DNA from: Stenotrophomonas terrae
GTDB taxonomy: Bacteria > Pseudomonadota > Gammaproteobacteria > Xanthomonadales > Xanthomonadaceae
Assembly (NCBI RefSeq): GCF_001431465.1
Contig: NZ_LDJJ01000033.1
Location: 62,001-126,000, forward strand
DNA length: 64,000 nucleotides
Direction: 5' to 3'
The notes below the pieces were generated by a model, which saw only the letters and a list, made by a program, of their open reading frames with translations, was not told the DNA's origin and ran no database searches. Each line of letters opens with the position of its first letter. Position 1 is the stretch's first letter. Positions 47,216-56,617 of this stretch are shown here, piece by piece. A program made the translations under genes and the position numbers.

Positions 47216-48604
47216 TTACAGGTCGAACACCTTGCCCGGGTTCATCAGGCCATTGGGATCGAACACGCGCTTGACCCCGCGCATCAACGCCACTTCGGCG
47301 TCACTGCGGGTGCTGGCCAGATAGGCTTTCTTGACCAGACCGATGCCGTGCTCAGCCGAAATACTGCCGTCAAACCGCTGCAGCACCTGCGCCAGCAGCT
47401 TGGTCACATGCTCGCATTGACCGAGGAACTCCGCATCGCTGGTGTCGTCGGGCTTGAGCACATTGATATGCAGATTGCCGTCGCCGATATGGCCAAACCA
47501 GACCACCTCGAAGTGCGGATAGGCACCGCTGATCAGCGCCTGGGTTTCGGCCAGGAAGGCCGGCATTGCCGAAATGCGCACCGACACGTCGTTCTTGTAC
47601 GGCTTGTAGCGCGCCACCGATTCGGTGATGCCCTCGCGCAGGCGCCATAGTTGCTGGGCCTGGGCTTCGCTGGTGCTGATCACGCCATCCAGCACCCAGC
47701 CCTGCTCCATGCAGTATTCGAACGCCGCCAGCGCGGCCGCTTCGCCAGCTTCATCGGCCGAGGCGTATTCGGTTACCACGTAGTAGGGGTGGATCTGCTC
47801 GAACGGATACTGCGCGCCATGCGCGGTGACGTGCTTGACCGCCAGATCGGTGAAAAATTCAAAGGCTTCCAGCTGCAGGCGCTCGCGGAACGCCGAGAAC
47901 ACCTGCATCAGCACTTCGAAGGACGGCAGCGCGAGCACCATCACATTGGTGCTCGGCGGTGGATCGGTGAGCTTCAACGTAGCCTCGACCACGATGCCCA
48001 GGGTGCCTTCCGAGCCGATCATCAGCTGGCGGAAATCGTAGCCGCTGGAGTTCTTGATCAAGCCCTTGTTGAGCTCCAACAGCTCGCCATTGCCGGCAAC
48101 GACCTTGAGCCCGGCAATCCATTCGCGGGTATTGCCGTAACGGATCACCCGGATGCCGCCAGCATTGGTGGCGATGTTGCCGCCGATCGAACAGGAACCC
48201 CGCGCGGCGAAGTCCACCGGATAGATCAGCCCATGCTCCTTGGCGGTGTTGTGCACCGCTTCCAATGGCATGCCGGCCTGCACCACCAGGGTGCGGTCGA
48301 CCGCATCAAACCCCAGCGGCTTGTTCATGCGCTCCAGGCTGAGCACCAGTTCGCCGTTGGCGGCGACCGCGCCACCGGAAAGGCCGGTACGGCCACCGGA
48401 CGGCACTACCGCCACCTTGTGCGCATTGGCCCAGCGAACCACCGCCTGCACCTCTTCGACGCTGCCCGGCAAGGCAATGGCCAAGGGTGCCGGCGCCCAA
48501 CGCCGGGTCCAATCGCGCCCGTAGTGTTCCAGGTCACCGGCGTCGGTCTTCAAACGCAGGTCGGGGCAGGACTGCAGCAGGGATTCCAGGCGCGGATCGG
48601 TCAT
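47216..48604 (-). CDS. FAD-linked D-2-hydroxyglutarate/D-lactate-type dehydrogenase
   Basis: The 462-residue flavoenzyme has the PCMH-type FAD domain (P-S-G-G-R-T-G-L-S-G-G-A-V about 68-80; G-S-C-S-I-G-G-N-I-A-T-N-A-G-G about 136-150). The C-terminal FAD-oxidase domain ends in the F-D-P-N-G-L-M-N-P-G-K signature, with the metal-type H-I-G-D-G-N-L-H. Family members oxidise D-lactate, glycolate or D-2-hydroxyglutarate. Divergent placement from serA favours D-2-hydroxyglutarate, because SerA produces it from 2-oxoglutarate. Substrate is inferred. Confidence 0.88.
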   Translation of the reverse strand: MTDPRLESLLQSCPDLRLKTDAGDLEHYGRDWTRRWAPAPLAIALPGSVEEVQAVVRWANAHKVAVVPSGGRTGLSGGAVAANGELVLSLERMNKPLGFDAVDRTLVVQAGMPLEAVHNTAKEHGLIYPVDFAARGSCSIGGNIATNAGGIRVIRYGNTREWIAGLKVVAGNGELLELNKGLIKNSSGYDFRQLMIGSEGTLGIVVEATLKLTDPPPSTNVMVLALPSFEVLMQVFSAFRERLQLEAFEFFTDLAVKHVTAHGAQYPFEQIHPYYVVTEYASADEAGEAAALAAFEYCMEQGWVLDGVISTSEAQAQQLWRLREGITESVARYKPYKNDVSVRISAMPAFLAETQALISGAYPHFEVVWFGHIGDGNLHINVLKPDDTSDAEFLGQCEHVTKLLAQVLQRFDGSISAEHGIGLVKKAYLASTRSDAEVALMRGVKRVFDPNGLMNPGKVFDL

Positions 48605-48807
48605 GACGGTGTTTCGGCGACGTGAAAGCCGCCAAGCGTGACAGCCCCATCGCGTGCCGTCCAGTCACCCAGCCAGCACCTCGCCGCCAATCTGGATTTC
48701 ATCTGAAACCTTTTGTCATCAAGGCTTTGCCGCGTTGCGCAGCGCACAAAAGCCGTGCTGCTTCTGGCATAGTTGGCGGCCTACCCACCTTCGCCGCCGT
48801 TCACGAC

Positions 48808-50049
48808 ATGTCGCCCAAGAAGACCTCGTTCCCGAAGCAGGACATCCGCGTTTTGTTGCTTGAGGGGGTCAGCCAGACCGCCGTGGACGTCTTCAAGGCG
48901 GCCGGTTACTCGCAGATCGAGCTGTACAGCAAGTCGCTGCCCGAGGACGAACTGAAGGCGCGCATCGCCGAAGCCCACATCGTCGGCATCCGCTCGCGCA
49001 CCCATCTCAGCGCCGAAGTACTGGCCCACGCCAAGCGGCTGATCGCGGTCGGCTGCTTCTGCATCGGCACCAACCAGGTGGACCTGGAAGCGGCCGAGCT
49101 GGCCGGTATTCCGGTATTCAACGCGCCCTACTCCAACACCCGCTCGGTCGCCGAGCTGGTGATTGCCGAGGCGATCATGCTGACCCGCGGCATTCCGCAG
49201 AAGAACGCCGAATGCCACCGCGGCGGCTGGTCCAAGTCGGCTGCCGGCAGCCACGAAGTGCGCGGCAAGACCCTGGGCATCATCGGCTATGGCCATATCG
49301 GCACCCAGGTCGGCGTGCTTGCCGAGGCGCTGGGCATGCACGTGATCTTCCATGACATCGAAACCAAGCTATCGCTGGGCAACGCACACCCGGCAATCAG
49401 CCTGGATGACCTGCTGGCACGCTCGGACGTGGTCACCCTGCACGTACCGGAAAACGGCTCCACCCAGTGGATGATCGGCGCCGAGCAGCTGGGCAAGATG
49501 AAAAAGGGCGCGCACCTGATCAATGCAGCGCGCGGCACCGTGGTCGATATCGCCGCGCTGGATGCAGCACTGGGCTCTGGCCATCTTGGCGGCGCTGCGG
49601 TGGACGTGTTCCCGGTCGAGCCGAAGGGAAATGGCGACCTGTTCGAATCGCCATTGACCGCGCATGACAACGTGATCCTGACCCCGCATGTCGGCGGTTC
49701 CACGCTGGAAGCGCAGGAGAACATCGGCGTGGAAGTGGCGGCCAAGCTTGTGCGCTACAGCGACAACGGCTCGACCCTGTCGGCAGTCAACTTCCCCGAA
49801 GTGACCCTGCCCGAGCATGAGCAGAGCCTGCGCTTGCTGCACATCCACCGCAACGTGCCGGGCGTGCTGTCCAAGATCAACGAGATCTTCTCGCGCCACA
49901 ACCTCAACATCGATGGCCAGTTCCTACGCACCGACCCCAAGGTCGGCTACGTGGTGATCGACATCAGTGCCACCGAGGAACAGGCCGCAGCCATCCGCGA
50001 AGAACTGGCCGCCATCCAGGGCACCCTGCGCACCCGCATCCTGTACTGA
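48808..50049 (+). CDS. serA: D-3-phosphoglycerate dehydrogenase
   Basis: SerA starts serine synthesis by oxidising 3-phosphoglycerate. The 413-residue product has an NAD Rossmann motif G-I-I-G-Y-G-H-I-G (about 155-163), the N-A-A-R-G catalytic Arg region and T-P-H-V-G-G-S-T with the catalytic His. A C-terminal ACT domain (about 340-413: L-L-H-I-H-R-N-V-P-G-V-L) gives serine feedback. ATG 48808 follows A-C-G-A-C spacing with a weak Shine-Dalgarno, but conservation begins here. The 203-bp gap to the divergent dehydrogenase holds both promoters. Confidence 0.96.
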   Translation: MSPKKTSFPKQDIRVLLLEGVSQTAVDVFKAAGYSQIELYSKSLPEDELKARIAEAHIVGIRSRTHLSAEVLAHAKRLIAVGCFCIGTNQVDLEAAELAGIPVFNAPYSNTRSVAELVIAEAIMLTRGIPQKNAECHRGGWSKSAAGSHEVRGKTLGIIGYGHIGTQVGVLAEALGMHVIFHDIETKLSLGNAHPAISLDDLLARSDVVTLHVPENGSTQWMIGAEQLGKMKKGAHLINAARGTVVDIAALDAALGSGHLGGAAVDVFPVEPKGNGDLFESPLTAHDNVILTPHVGGSTLEAQENIGVEVAAKLVRYSDNGSTLSAVNFPEVTLPEHEQSLRLLHIHRNVPGVLSKINEIFSRHNLNIDGQFLRTDPKVGYVVIDISATEEQAAAIREELAAIQGTLRTRILY

Positions 50050-50058
50050 CCCGCCTCC

Positions 50059-50230
50059 GTAGTGCCGAGCCATGCTCGGCAGAGGCTTTCCCAGCGACGT
50101 CACAGCGGCAAAGGCAACCCCTCCCCAACCCTCCCCTTCGCTACGCAAAAGGGAGGGAGCTGTAGTGCCGAGCCATGCTCGGCTGGAGCTTTCCCGGTAA
50201 CGCCTCAGCCGAGCACGGCTCGGCTCTACC
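50059..50230. repeat. Palindromic repeat cluster after serA
   Basis: GCCGAGCATGGCTCGGC-type units lie at 50059-50092, 50161-50197 and, inverted, 50207-50230. A C-rich CCCTCCCCAACCC-type element lies at about 50119-50160. They lie between the convergent serA and Nudix genes; no gene is seen in this 238-bp gap. Confidence 0.75.
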
Positions 50231-50287
50231 CATCTGCTTTCCCGGCAATCTAATGTGTCTTGCCAGCAATATCGCTGCGCGTCGCAT

Positions 50288-50833
50288 CTATCTCTGCAGC
50301 CAGCGGTTTGCCATGCGCCGCATGGACTCATCCTGGTCGGCGGCGATCTCAGCTACCGGCCGCCAGGCCAACTCCAGTGATTCCTCGCTGACCACAAACG
50401 CTTCGTTGTCGCCAGCCACGACCACATAACGCACGTCATAGTGCCAATGGCCTGGCACCTCCTTGCGCTCGGGGATCCAGTGACGGTCCAGGTCGAAGAT
50501 GTCTGCCGACGCCAGCCTCAGCCCCGGCAATCCCGATTCCTCCTCGGCCTCGCGCAGCGCCACCGCCGCCAGGTCGTGGTCGCCATCTGCATGCCCGCCC
50601 AGCTGCAGCCAACGCTGCAGCTTGCGATGGTGGGTGAGCAGCGCGCGCTGACCGTCACAACTGACCAGCCAGGCGCTGCCGGTGAAATGGCCGGTCAGGC
50701 GCTGCCGGGTGAACGGATCCACCCCATCCTCGTCAAGCAGGGCCAGGAAGGCCTGCGCCACCTCTCCATGTTCCGGGTGCCGCTGGGAATAGTCCTCAAA
50801 AGCCCGACGCAACTGTAGATCTTCTGCAAGCAT
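50288..50833 (-). CDS. Nudix hydrolase with an atypical Nudix box
   Basis: The 181-residue protein has a helical N-terminus and a Nudix fold. The box reads G-H-A-D-G-D-H-D-L-A-A-V-A-L-R-E-A-E-E-E-S-G-L. The R-E-x-x-E-E-x-G end is intact, but His stands where the first Glu of G-x5-E is expected. The substrate is unknown; such proteins hydrolyse nucleoside-diphosphate-linked or related pyrophosphates. Start ATG 50833 (MLAEDLQL) is preferred to a start 4 codons upstream. Confidence 0.85.
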   Translation of the reverse strand: MLAEDLQLRRAFEDYSQRHPEHGEVAQAFLALLDEDGVDPFTRQRLTGHFTGSAWLVSCDGQRALLTHHRKLQRWLQLGGHADGDHDLAAVALREAEEESGLPGLRLASADIFDLDRHWIPERKEVPGHWHYDVRYVVVAGDNEAFVVSEESLELAWRPVAEIAADQDESMRRMANRWLQR

Positions 50834-51021
50834 GACTGTAAGCACATCCCATTCTTTCTAGCTGGCGGCCATTATCGCTGTCGATGTTGCAGTTGCGCTT
50901 GTCGAGTTTCGCTACCTTTGGCAAGGTAGAGTGGTTGCCGACCGTTCAGCTTGCGTCGCCATACAACCGGCCCCGTCGCGCCAGCGCGTTCGGGCCAACA
51001 CACAGCTCGGGAATTTGCGGA

Positions 51022-52497
51022 ATGCTTAAAGCACTGTTGAGGGTCAAGCCGGTCGAACCGGCCGCACATGTCGATGCAGGTGAGCCTGTCGAAGGCAGCC
51101 TGCAAGGTGAAGCCACACTCAAACGCACCCTCACCGCCAAGCACCTGATCCTGCTGGGCATCGGCGCAGTCATCGGCGCCGGCATCTTCGTCCTGACCGG
51201 ACAGGCCGCAGCCAACCATGCCGGTCCTGCAGTGATGCTGTCCTTCGTCCTTGCCGGCATCGCCTGCGCCCTGGCCGGCCTGTGTTACGCCGAGTTCGCG
51301 GCAATGATGCCGGTCTCCGGCAGCGCCTACTCCTATTCCTACGCCACCCTGGGCGAAGGCATGGCCTGGTTCATCGGCTGGTGCCTGGTACTGGAATACC
51401 TGTTCGCCTCGGCTTCGGTCGCGGTTGGCTGGTCGGCCTACCTGATCAGCTTCATCACCACCACGCTGCACATGCCCTTCCCGGACGCCTTGTCGGCGGC
51501 ACCGCTGGCCTGGACAGGCAGCGAGTTCGTCAATTCCGGCAAGCTGTTCAACCTGCCAGCGGTGCTGATCGTGGCCGCCATCACCGGCCTGCTGTATGTC
51601 GGCGTGACCCAGTCCACCATGGTCAACGCCGTGATCGTGGCGATCAAGATCACCGTGATCTGCCTGTTCGTCGGCTTCGGCATCCAGTACATCGACCCGG
51701 CCAACTGGCACCCGTTCATCCCGCAGAACACCGGCACGTTCGGCGAGTTCGGCTGGAGCGGCGTGTTCCGCGCTGCCACCATCGTGTTCTTCGCCTATAT
51801 CGGCTTCGATGCGGTCTCCACCGCCGCCGGCGAGACCAAGGACCCGCAGAAGAACATGCCGATCGGCCTGCTCGGTTCGCTGGCTGTCTGTACCCTCGTT
51901 TACATCATCGTCTGTGCGGTGTTGACCGGCATGCTGCCGTACAACCTGCTGGGTACCGACAAGCCGGTGGCCACCGCGCTGGAAGCCTATCCCAGCCTGT
52001 CCTGGCTCAAGACCGCGGTCGAGATCGGCGCCATTGCCGGCCTGTCCTCGGTGGTGCTGGTGATGATGATGGGCCAGTCGCGCATCGCCTATACGATCTC
52101 GCGCGATGGCCTGCTGCCGAAGATCTTCGGCAAGGTGCACCCGCGCTTCCGCACCCCTTATGTCAGCACCATCGTAGTCGGCGTATTGGCCGCCGCCCTG
52201 GCCGGTCTGGTGCCGCTGAACGTGCTCGGTGAGCTGGTGTCGATGGGCACCCTGCTGGCCTTTGCCACCGTCTGCATCGGCGTGCTGGTGCTGCGCCGGA
52301 CCAAGCCGGACATCGTGCGCCCGTTCAAGGTGCCGGCCGCGTGGCTGATCTGTCCGCTGGGCGCGCTGGCCTGCCTGGCGCTGTTCATGCAGGCCTTCGT
52401 CGTGCATTGGCACCTGTTCGTCGGCTGGACCGTGCTGGGCCTGTTCATCTATTTCGGCTACGGCATCCGCAACAGCAAGCTCAACAAGAGCGCCTGA
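51022..52497 (+). CDS. APC-family amino acid permease (CAT/YfnA-like), first of tandem pair
   Basis: The 491-residue inner-membrane protein has about 12 transmembrane helices and the APC signature G-I-G-A-V-I-G-A-G-I-F-V-L-T-G-Q-A-A in TM1, with P-V-S-G-S-A-Y-S-Y and F-A-Y-I-G-F-D-A-V-S-T in TM3 and TM6. It resembles the cationic-amino-acid-transporter (YfnA/YkbA-like) subgroup; substrate not known. ATG 51022 is the first start giving a normal-length N-tail. A terminator separates it from the paralogue downstream. Confidence 0.92.
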   Translation: MLKALLRVKPVEPAAHVDAGEPVEGSLQGEATLKRTLTAKHLILLGIGAVIGAGIFVLTGQAAANHAGPAVMLSFVLAGIACALAGLCYAEFAAMMPVSGSAYSYSYATLGEGMAWFIGWCLVLEYLFASASVAVGWSAYLISFITTTLHMPFPDALSAAPLAWTGSEFVNSGKLFNLPAVLIVAAITGLLYVGVTQSTMVNAVIVAIKITVICLFVGFGIQYIDPANWHPFIPQNTGTFGEFGWSGVFRAATIVFFAYIGFDAVSTAAGETKDPQKNMPIGLLGSLAVCTLVYIIVCAVLTGMLPYNLLGTDKPVATALEAYPSLSWLKTAVEIGAIAGLSSVVLVMMMGQSRIAYTISRDGLLPKIFGKVHPRFRTPYVSTIVVGVLAAALAGLVPLNVLGELVSMGTLLAFATVCIGVLVLRRTKPDIVRPFKVPAAWLICPLGALACLALFMQAFVVHWHLFVGWTVLGLFIYFGYGIRNSKLNKSA

Positions 52498-52508
52498 GCA
52501 ACACCTCG

Positions 52509-52536
52509 ACCGGCGCCCCGCGCGCCGGTTTTCTTT
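52509..52536 (+). terminator. Rho-independent terminator between the two permease genes
   Basis: ACCGGCGC pairs with GCGCCGGT and is followed by TTTTCTTTT. It lies just after the first permease, so the second gene probably has its own promoter or depends on read-through. Confidence 0.8.
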
Positions 52537-52575
52537 TGCGCGCCCGCCGCGCACCGACGAGCGAAGACCCGAAAC

Positions 52576-54021
52576 ATGTTCAAGCAACTCTGGGCCACCA
52601 AACACCCGCACGCCGCGCACCAGGAGGCCAATGGTTTGAGCCTGCGGCGCACCCTCGGCCCGTGGGGGCTGACCGCACTGGGTATTGGTGCGGTCATCGG
52701 CGGCGGCATCTTCGTCATCACCGGCCAGGCCGCAGCCAACCACGCAGGCCCGGCGATCATGCTGTCCTTCGTGCTGGCAGCCATCTGCTGCGCCTTCTGT
52801 GCACTGGCCTATGCCGAATTCGCCTCGATGGTGCCGGTCTCCGGCAGCGCCTACACCTATACCTACGCCACCTTCGGTGAGCTCTCGGCCTGGTTCATCG
52901 GCTGGATGCTGGTGCTGGAATATGGCGTCTCGGCGTCTGCGGTGGCGGTCAGCTGGACCGGCTACTTTCTGAGTTTCCTGAACCACTTCGACATCCATCT
53001 GCCCGCCGCACTGGTCAACGCGCCGCTGGACGCACAGCTCAAGCCCACCGGGGCGATTGCCAACCTGCCGGCCGCGATCCTGGTGCTGCTGCTGACCTGG
53101 CTGTGTTACGTGGGCATCAGCAAGTCCTCGGCGATGAACATGGCCATGGTCGTGCTCAAGACCGGCCTGATCATCCTGGTGATCATTGCCGGCTGGAAAT
53201 ACGTGGACACCAGTAACTGGACCCCGTTCATCCCCGCCAACGAAGGCCCGGGCAAGTACGGCTTCGAGGGCGTGCTGCGTGGTGCGGCAATGGTGTTCTT
53301 CGCCTATATCGGCTTTGAGGCGGTATCGGTTGCGGCGCAGGAATCGCATCGCCCGCAGCGCGACCTGCCGATCGGCATGCTGCTCTCGCTGGTGATCTGC
53401 ACGGTCCTGTACATCGCCATGGCGGCGGTGATGACCGGGCTGGTGCCTTACCAGTTGCTGGGCACGGCCGAGCCGGTTGTCACCGCCGTGGCAGCCCACC
53501 CGCAGCTGGATTGGCTGCGCATCATCGTCGAGATCGGCGCCTTGATCGGTCTGGCCTCGGTGGTGCTGGTGATGGTGATCGGGCAACCGCGCATCTTCAT
53601 GATCATGGGCCGTGACGGCCTGCTGCCGCCGGTATTCACCAAGATCCACCCCAAGTACCGCACGCCGCACATCAATACCGTCATCACCGGTATCGGCATT
53701 GCCTTGCTGGCGGCGCTGTTCCCGCTGGACATCCTCGGCGAGCTGACCTCGATGGGCACGCTGATCGCCTTTGCCGCGGTCTGTGCCGGCGTACTGGTAC
53801 TGCGCCGCACGCAGCCCGACCTGCCGCGTCCGTTCCGCATTCCAATGGCCTGGTTGATCTGCAGCCTGGGCGTGCTCAGCTGCATCGCCCTGCTGACCGC
53901 GATGACCCTGCACAACTGGATGCTGATGGGCGTCTGGACGGCTACCGGCTTCATCATCTATTTCCTGTACGGCGTGCGCCATAGCAAGCTGAACGCGGAA
54001 AACAAGGCCAAGAACGGCTGA
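52576..54021 (+). CDS. APC-family amino acid permease, second of tandem pair
   Basis: The 481-residue, about 12-helix permease is a clear paralogue of the upstream gene. It shares I-G-A-V-I-G-G-G-I-F-V-I-T-G-Q-A-A-A-N-H, P-V-S-G-S-A-Y-T-Y-T-Y-A-T-F-G-E and F-F-A-Y-I-G-F-E-A-V-S. TM6 has Glu in place of Asp (F-E-A versus F-D-A), which may mark a different substrate. The pair most likely arose by tandem duplication. Substrate unknown. Confidence 0.92.
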   Translation: MFKQLWATKHPHAAHQEANGLSLRRTLGPWGLTALGIGAVIGGGIFVITGQAAANHAGPAIMLSFVLAAICCAFCALAYAEFASMVPVSGSAYTYTYATFGELSAWFIGWMLVLEYGVSASAVAVSWTGYFLSFLNHFDIHLPAALVNAPLDAQLKPTGAIANLPAAILVLLLTWLCYVGISKSSAMNMAMVVLKTGLIILVIIAGWKYVDTSNWTPFIPANEGPGKYGFEGVLRGAAMVFFAYIGFEAVSVAAQESHRPQRDLPIGMLLSLVICTVLYIAMAAVMTGLVPYQLLGTAEPVVTAVAAHPQLDWLRIIVEIGALIGLASVVLVMVIGQPRIFMIMGRDGLLPPVFTKIHPKYRTPHINTVITGIGIALLAALFPLDILGELTSMGTLIAFAAVCAGVLVLRRTQPDLPRPFRIPMAWLICSLGVLSCIALLTAMTLHNWMLMGVWTATGFIIYFLYGVRHSKLNAENKAKNG

Positions 54022-54044
54022 GTCGGCGGCCAGAAGCCAACTTG

Positions 54045-54075
54045 AAGCCCGGGTCTGGTCCCGGGCTTTTCTTTT
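54045..54075 (+). terminator. Rho-independent terminator after the permease pair
   Basis: AAGCCCGGG pairs with CCCGGGCTT, loop TCTGGT, followed by TTTTCTTTT. It is a clear intrinsic terminator 23 bp after the stop codon of the second permease. Confidence 0.9.
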
Positions 54076-54103
54076 GCAGATAGACGGCCGAATCGCCTCG
54101 CCC

Positions 54104-54192
54104 TGTAGCCCGGGTAAGCGAATGCGCACCCGGGGCCTTTGGCGCGCATCCTGGTCCCAAGCTCCCGGGTGCGCGTACGCTTACCCGGGCTA
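54104..54192. repeat. Inverted pair of AGCCCGGGTAAGCG-type repeats
   Basis: Units at 54104-54138 and, inverted, 54163-54192 lie between the permease terminator and mtnB. The 296-bp gap contains no gene; the mtnB promoter is probably between 54193 and 54317. Confidence 0.75.
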
Positions 54193-54317
54193 CAACGGCT
54201 TACCCGGCTGCACTTGCACCCGCGCCTACGTCCTGCCGACACCCATATTCCGCACAGGTATCAGTTCCATCCGGATGCATGCATGAACCGGCAACTGTTC
54301 TTAGTAGAATGGGCGCC

Positions 54318-54965
54318 ATGAACGCGCCTACTGTCCCCTACGACGCCCAGCGGCTGAGCGAACTGGCCCAGCTGCTGATCGACAACATCCGCGAGCTGGC
54401 CCACGCCGGCTGGACACCTGCCACCAGCAGCAATTTTTCGCATCGCCTGGATGACCGGCACGCGGCCATCACCGTGTCCGGCAAGGACAAGGGGCGGCTG
54501 ATCGAAAGCGACATCATGGTGGTGGATTTCGATGGCAAAGCCGTGGGCCGTCCGCTGCGCCCGTCAGCCGAAACCCTGCTGCACACCCAGCTGTACGCCC
54601 GCTTCCCTGAAGTCGGTTGCGTGCTGCATACCCACTCGCCGGTGCAGACCATTGCCTCGCGCCTGTATGGCAGCGACGGTCATATCCGCCTGGAAGGCTA
54701 CGAGCTGCTCAAGGCCCTGCACGGCAACACCACCCACGAGACCGCCGTGGACCTGAAGGTATTCCCCAATACCCAGGACATGGATGTGTTGGCCGCACAA
54801 GTCGAGGCCGAGCTCGACAAGGGGCCGATGTGGGGCTATCTCATCGATGGCCATGGCCTGTACGCCTGGGGCCGCGACATGGCCGAAGCCCGTCGCCACC
54901 TGGAAGCCTTTGAGTTCCTGCTGCATTGTGAGCTGGAGCTGCGCCGCCTGCGCGGCAACGCCTGA
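54318..54965 (+). CDS. mtnB: Methylthioribulose-1-phosphate dehydratase
   Basis: MtnB dehydrates 5-methylthioribulose-1-phosphate in the methionine salvage pathway. The 215-residue class II aldolase-type enzyme has T-S-S-N-F-S-H-R near residue 36, a Glu at about 85 (S-A-E-T-L-L-H) and zinc ligands L-H-T-H-S (His104, His106). ATG 54318 is chosen because conserved sequence begins there; the upstream codons are not homologous. It leads mtnD (25 bp) and mtnC. Confidence 0.95.
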   Translation: MNAPTVPYDAQRLSELAQLLIDNIRELAHAGWTPATSSNFSHRLDDRHAAITVSGKDKGRLIESDIMVVDFDGKAVGRPLRPSAETLLHTQLYARFPEVGCVLHTHSPVQTIASRLYGSDGHIRLEGYELLKALHGNTTHETAVDLKVFPNTQDMDVLAAQVEAELDKGPMWGYLIDGHGLYAWGRDMAEARRHLEAFEFLLHCELELRRLRGNA

Positions 54966-54990
54966 TCCCCTTTCCACGTCGAGTCCCCCC

Positions 54991-55545
54991 ATGAGCCGAC
55001 TGCGCATTTTCAATGAAACCGCCCCAGACGCACCGCTGTTCGACAGCCGCGACGGCGAGGTCATCGCTGCCGAATTGAACAAGATCGGCGTCACCTTCGA
55101 ACGCTGGCAGGCCAAGCACCCAGTCACGCCCGGCGCCAGCCAGGACGAAGTGTTCGCTGCCTACCGCGAAGACATCGACCGCCTGGTCGCCGCGCACGGC
55201 TTCAAGAGCGTGGACGTGGCCTCGATCGCCCCGGACAACCCGGCACGCGCCGAGATCCGCAAAAAGTTCCTCGACGAGCATTACCACAAGGAAGACGAAG
55301 TACGTTTCTTCGTCGCCGGCTCCGGCCTGTTCACCCTGCACGTGAACGACAAGGTCTACGAAGTGGAATGCGTGAAGGACGACCTGATCGCCGTACCGGA
55401 CAGCGTCAAACACTGGTTCGACATGGGTGAGGAACCCAGCTTCGCCGCCATCCGCTTCTTCACCGAGCCGGACGGCTGGGTCGGGCACTTCACTGGCACC
55501 GACATCGCCCAGCGCTTCCCGCGCTACCAACCCAGCGCGGCCTGA
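54991..55545 (+). CDS. mtnD: Acireductone dioxygenase
   Basis: MtnD is the metal-dependent cupin that converts acireductone to 4-methylthio-2-oxobutanoate (Fe form). The 184-residue product has the metal motif H-Y-H-K-E-D-E (H-x-H-x4-E) and a later H-W-F-D-M-G with the fourth ligand His. Start ATG 54991 (MSRLRIFNE) is the family start. Gene order here is mtnB-mtnD-mtnC; mtnA and mtnK or mtnP are not in the window. Confidence 0.96.
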   Translation: MSRLRIFNETAPDAPLFDSRDGEVIAAELNKIGVTFERWQAKHPVTPGASQDEVFAAYREDIDRLVAAHGFKSVDVASIAPDNPARAEIRKKFLDEHYHKEDEVRFFVAGSGLFTLHVNDKVYEVECVKDDLIAVPDSVKHWFDMGEEPSFAAIRFFTEPDGWVGHFTGTDIAQRFPRYQPSAA

Positions 55546-55597
55546 GCCCCCTTTTGCCCGGAGCCCCCGCTCTGCTTGAGCCCCTGCTCTGCTTAAA

Positions 55598-55638
55598 CCC
55601 CTCTCCCGCCAGCGGGAGAGGGGTTGGGGTGAGGGCAG
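55598..55638 (+). repeat. CCCTCTCCCG...CGGGAGAGGGG palindrome between mtnD and mtnC
   Basis: A perfect G/C palindrome (CCCCTCTCCCGC / GCGGGAGAGGGG) followed by TTGGGGTGAGGG. The element is common between genes in Xanthomonadaceae genomes and may lower mtnC expression by structure. Confidence 0.7.
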
Positions 55639-55711
55639 CTTCCAGCTCTTGCACACTGCCCCTCGCCAACCAAGCACCCGTGCCATAACCGCACCGTGCA
55701 GGAAAACCCGC

Positions 55712-56410
55712 ATGACCATCAACGCCATCCTCACCGACATCGAGGGCACCACCTCCAGCATCTCCTTCGTCAAGGAAGTGCTGTTCCCGTATGCCCGTAA
55801 TGCCCTGCCCGGCTTCGTCCAGGCCCACGGCCACGAGCCGCAGGTGCGCCAATGGCTGGACGCAGTGGCCACCGAAATCGCCGCCAGCACCTGCCAGGAC
55901 GAGGTCATCGTTGAAACCCTGCAGGGCTGGATCGACCAAGACCGCAAGCACACCGCGCTCAAGGCGCTGCAGGGCATGATCTGGGACACCGGCTACCGCA
56001 ATGGTGATTACACCGCGCATATGTACCCGGAAGTCGCCGATGTGCTGCGCGGCTGGCACGCCCGTGGCCTGCCGCTGTACGTGTACTCGTCCGGCTCGGT
56101 GCCGGCGCAGAAGCTGTTCTTTGGTTTCAGCGACGCGGGCGATCTCAACGGCCTGTTCTCCGGCAACTTCGATACTGAAGTCGGCGGCAAGCGTGAGGCT
56201 GCAAGCTATGCGCATATCGCCAAGGCCATCAACACCGCCCCGGGCGAGATCCTGTTCCTGTCCGACATTGTCGAAGAACTGGATGCCGCCCGCGAAGCCG
56301 GCCTGCAGACCGTACTGCTGGACCGTCTCAACGACTACCCGCAGCCGCGCACCCGCGAGGCCACGCACGGCCATACCCGGGTTGAGCGCTTTGATCAGAT
56401 CACGCTCTGA
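55712..56410 (+). CDS. mtnC: Enolase-phosphatase E1
   Basis: MtnC is a HAD-family enzyme that enolises and then dephosphorylates 2,3-diketo-5-methylthiopentyl-1-phosphate. The 232-residue product has the HAD motifs D-I-E-G-T-T (Asp9, Glu11), V-Y-S-S-G-S (about 128) and L-S-D-I-V-E-E-L near 187. ATG 55712 was chosen because the catalytic D-x-E-x-T motif must lie near residue 9. A 166-bp repeat-bearing gap separates it from mtnD. A terminator follows. Confidence 0.95.
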   Translation: MTINAILTDIEGTTSSISFVKEVLFPYARNALPGFVQAHGHEPQVRQWLDAVATEIAASTCQDEVIVETLQGWIDQDRKHTALKALQGMIWDTGYRNGDYTAHMYPEVADVLRGWHARGLPLYVYSSGSVPAQKLFFGFSDAGDLNGLFSGNFDTEVGGKREAASYAHIAKAINTAPGEILFLSDIVEELDAAREAGLQTVLLDRLNDYPQPRTREATHGHTRVERFDQITL

Positions 56411-56433
56411 TCGACTCACCCGCACATACCAAG

Positions 56434-56463
56434 ACGGCCCCTGATGGGGCCGTTTTTGTTTTT
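56434..56463 (+). terminator. Rho-independent terminator after mtnC
   Basis: ACGGCCCC pairs with GGGGCCGT (loop TGAT) followed by TTTTTGTTTTT. It is a strong intrinsic terminator of the mtnBDC unit. Confidence 0.92.
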
Positions 56464-56617
56464 GCTGCCTGCGGCGGGCTGCCAGCAAAGTACCTGCTGC
56501 TTTCACGCCAAACCCACATCGGCATCACCAGCGGTAAAGCCTTCGCAACGCAGGATCATCGAGCCGCGCACCAGGACACCTGGCGCCCGATCAACCCAGC
56601 AACGGAGGCTTCATCGC

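Noticed and set aside
50872-54129. 1085-codon open frame on the minus strand opposite both permease genes
   Set aside because: It spans two clear permease genes, a terminator and their gap, and is a Gln/His/Asp/Gly-rich shadow.
54022-54317. Possible SAM-type riboswitch upstream of the methionine salvage genes
   Set aside because: The gap is accounted for by a terminator and an inverted repeat pair; no SAM-riboswitch core was recognisable.
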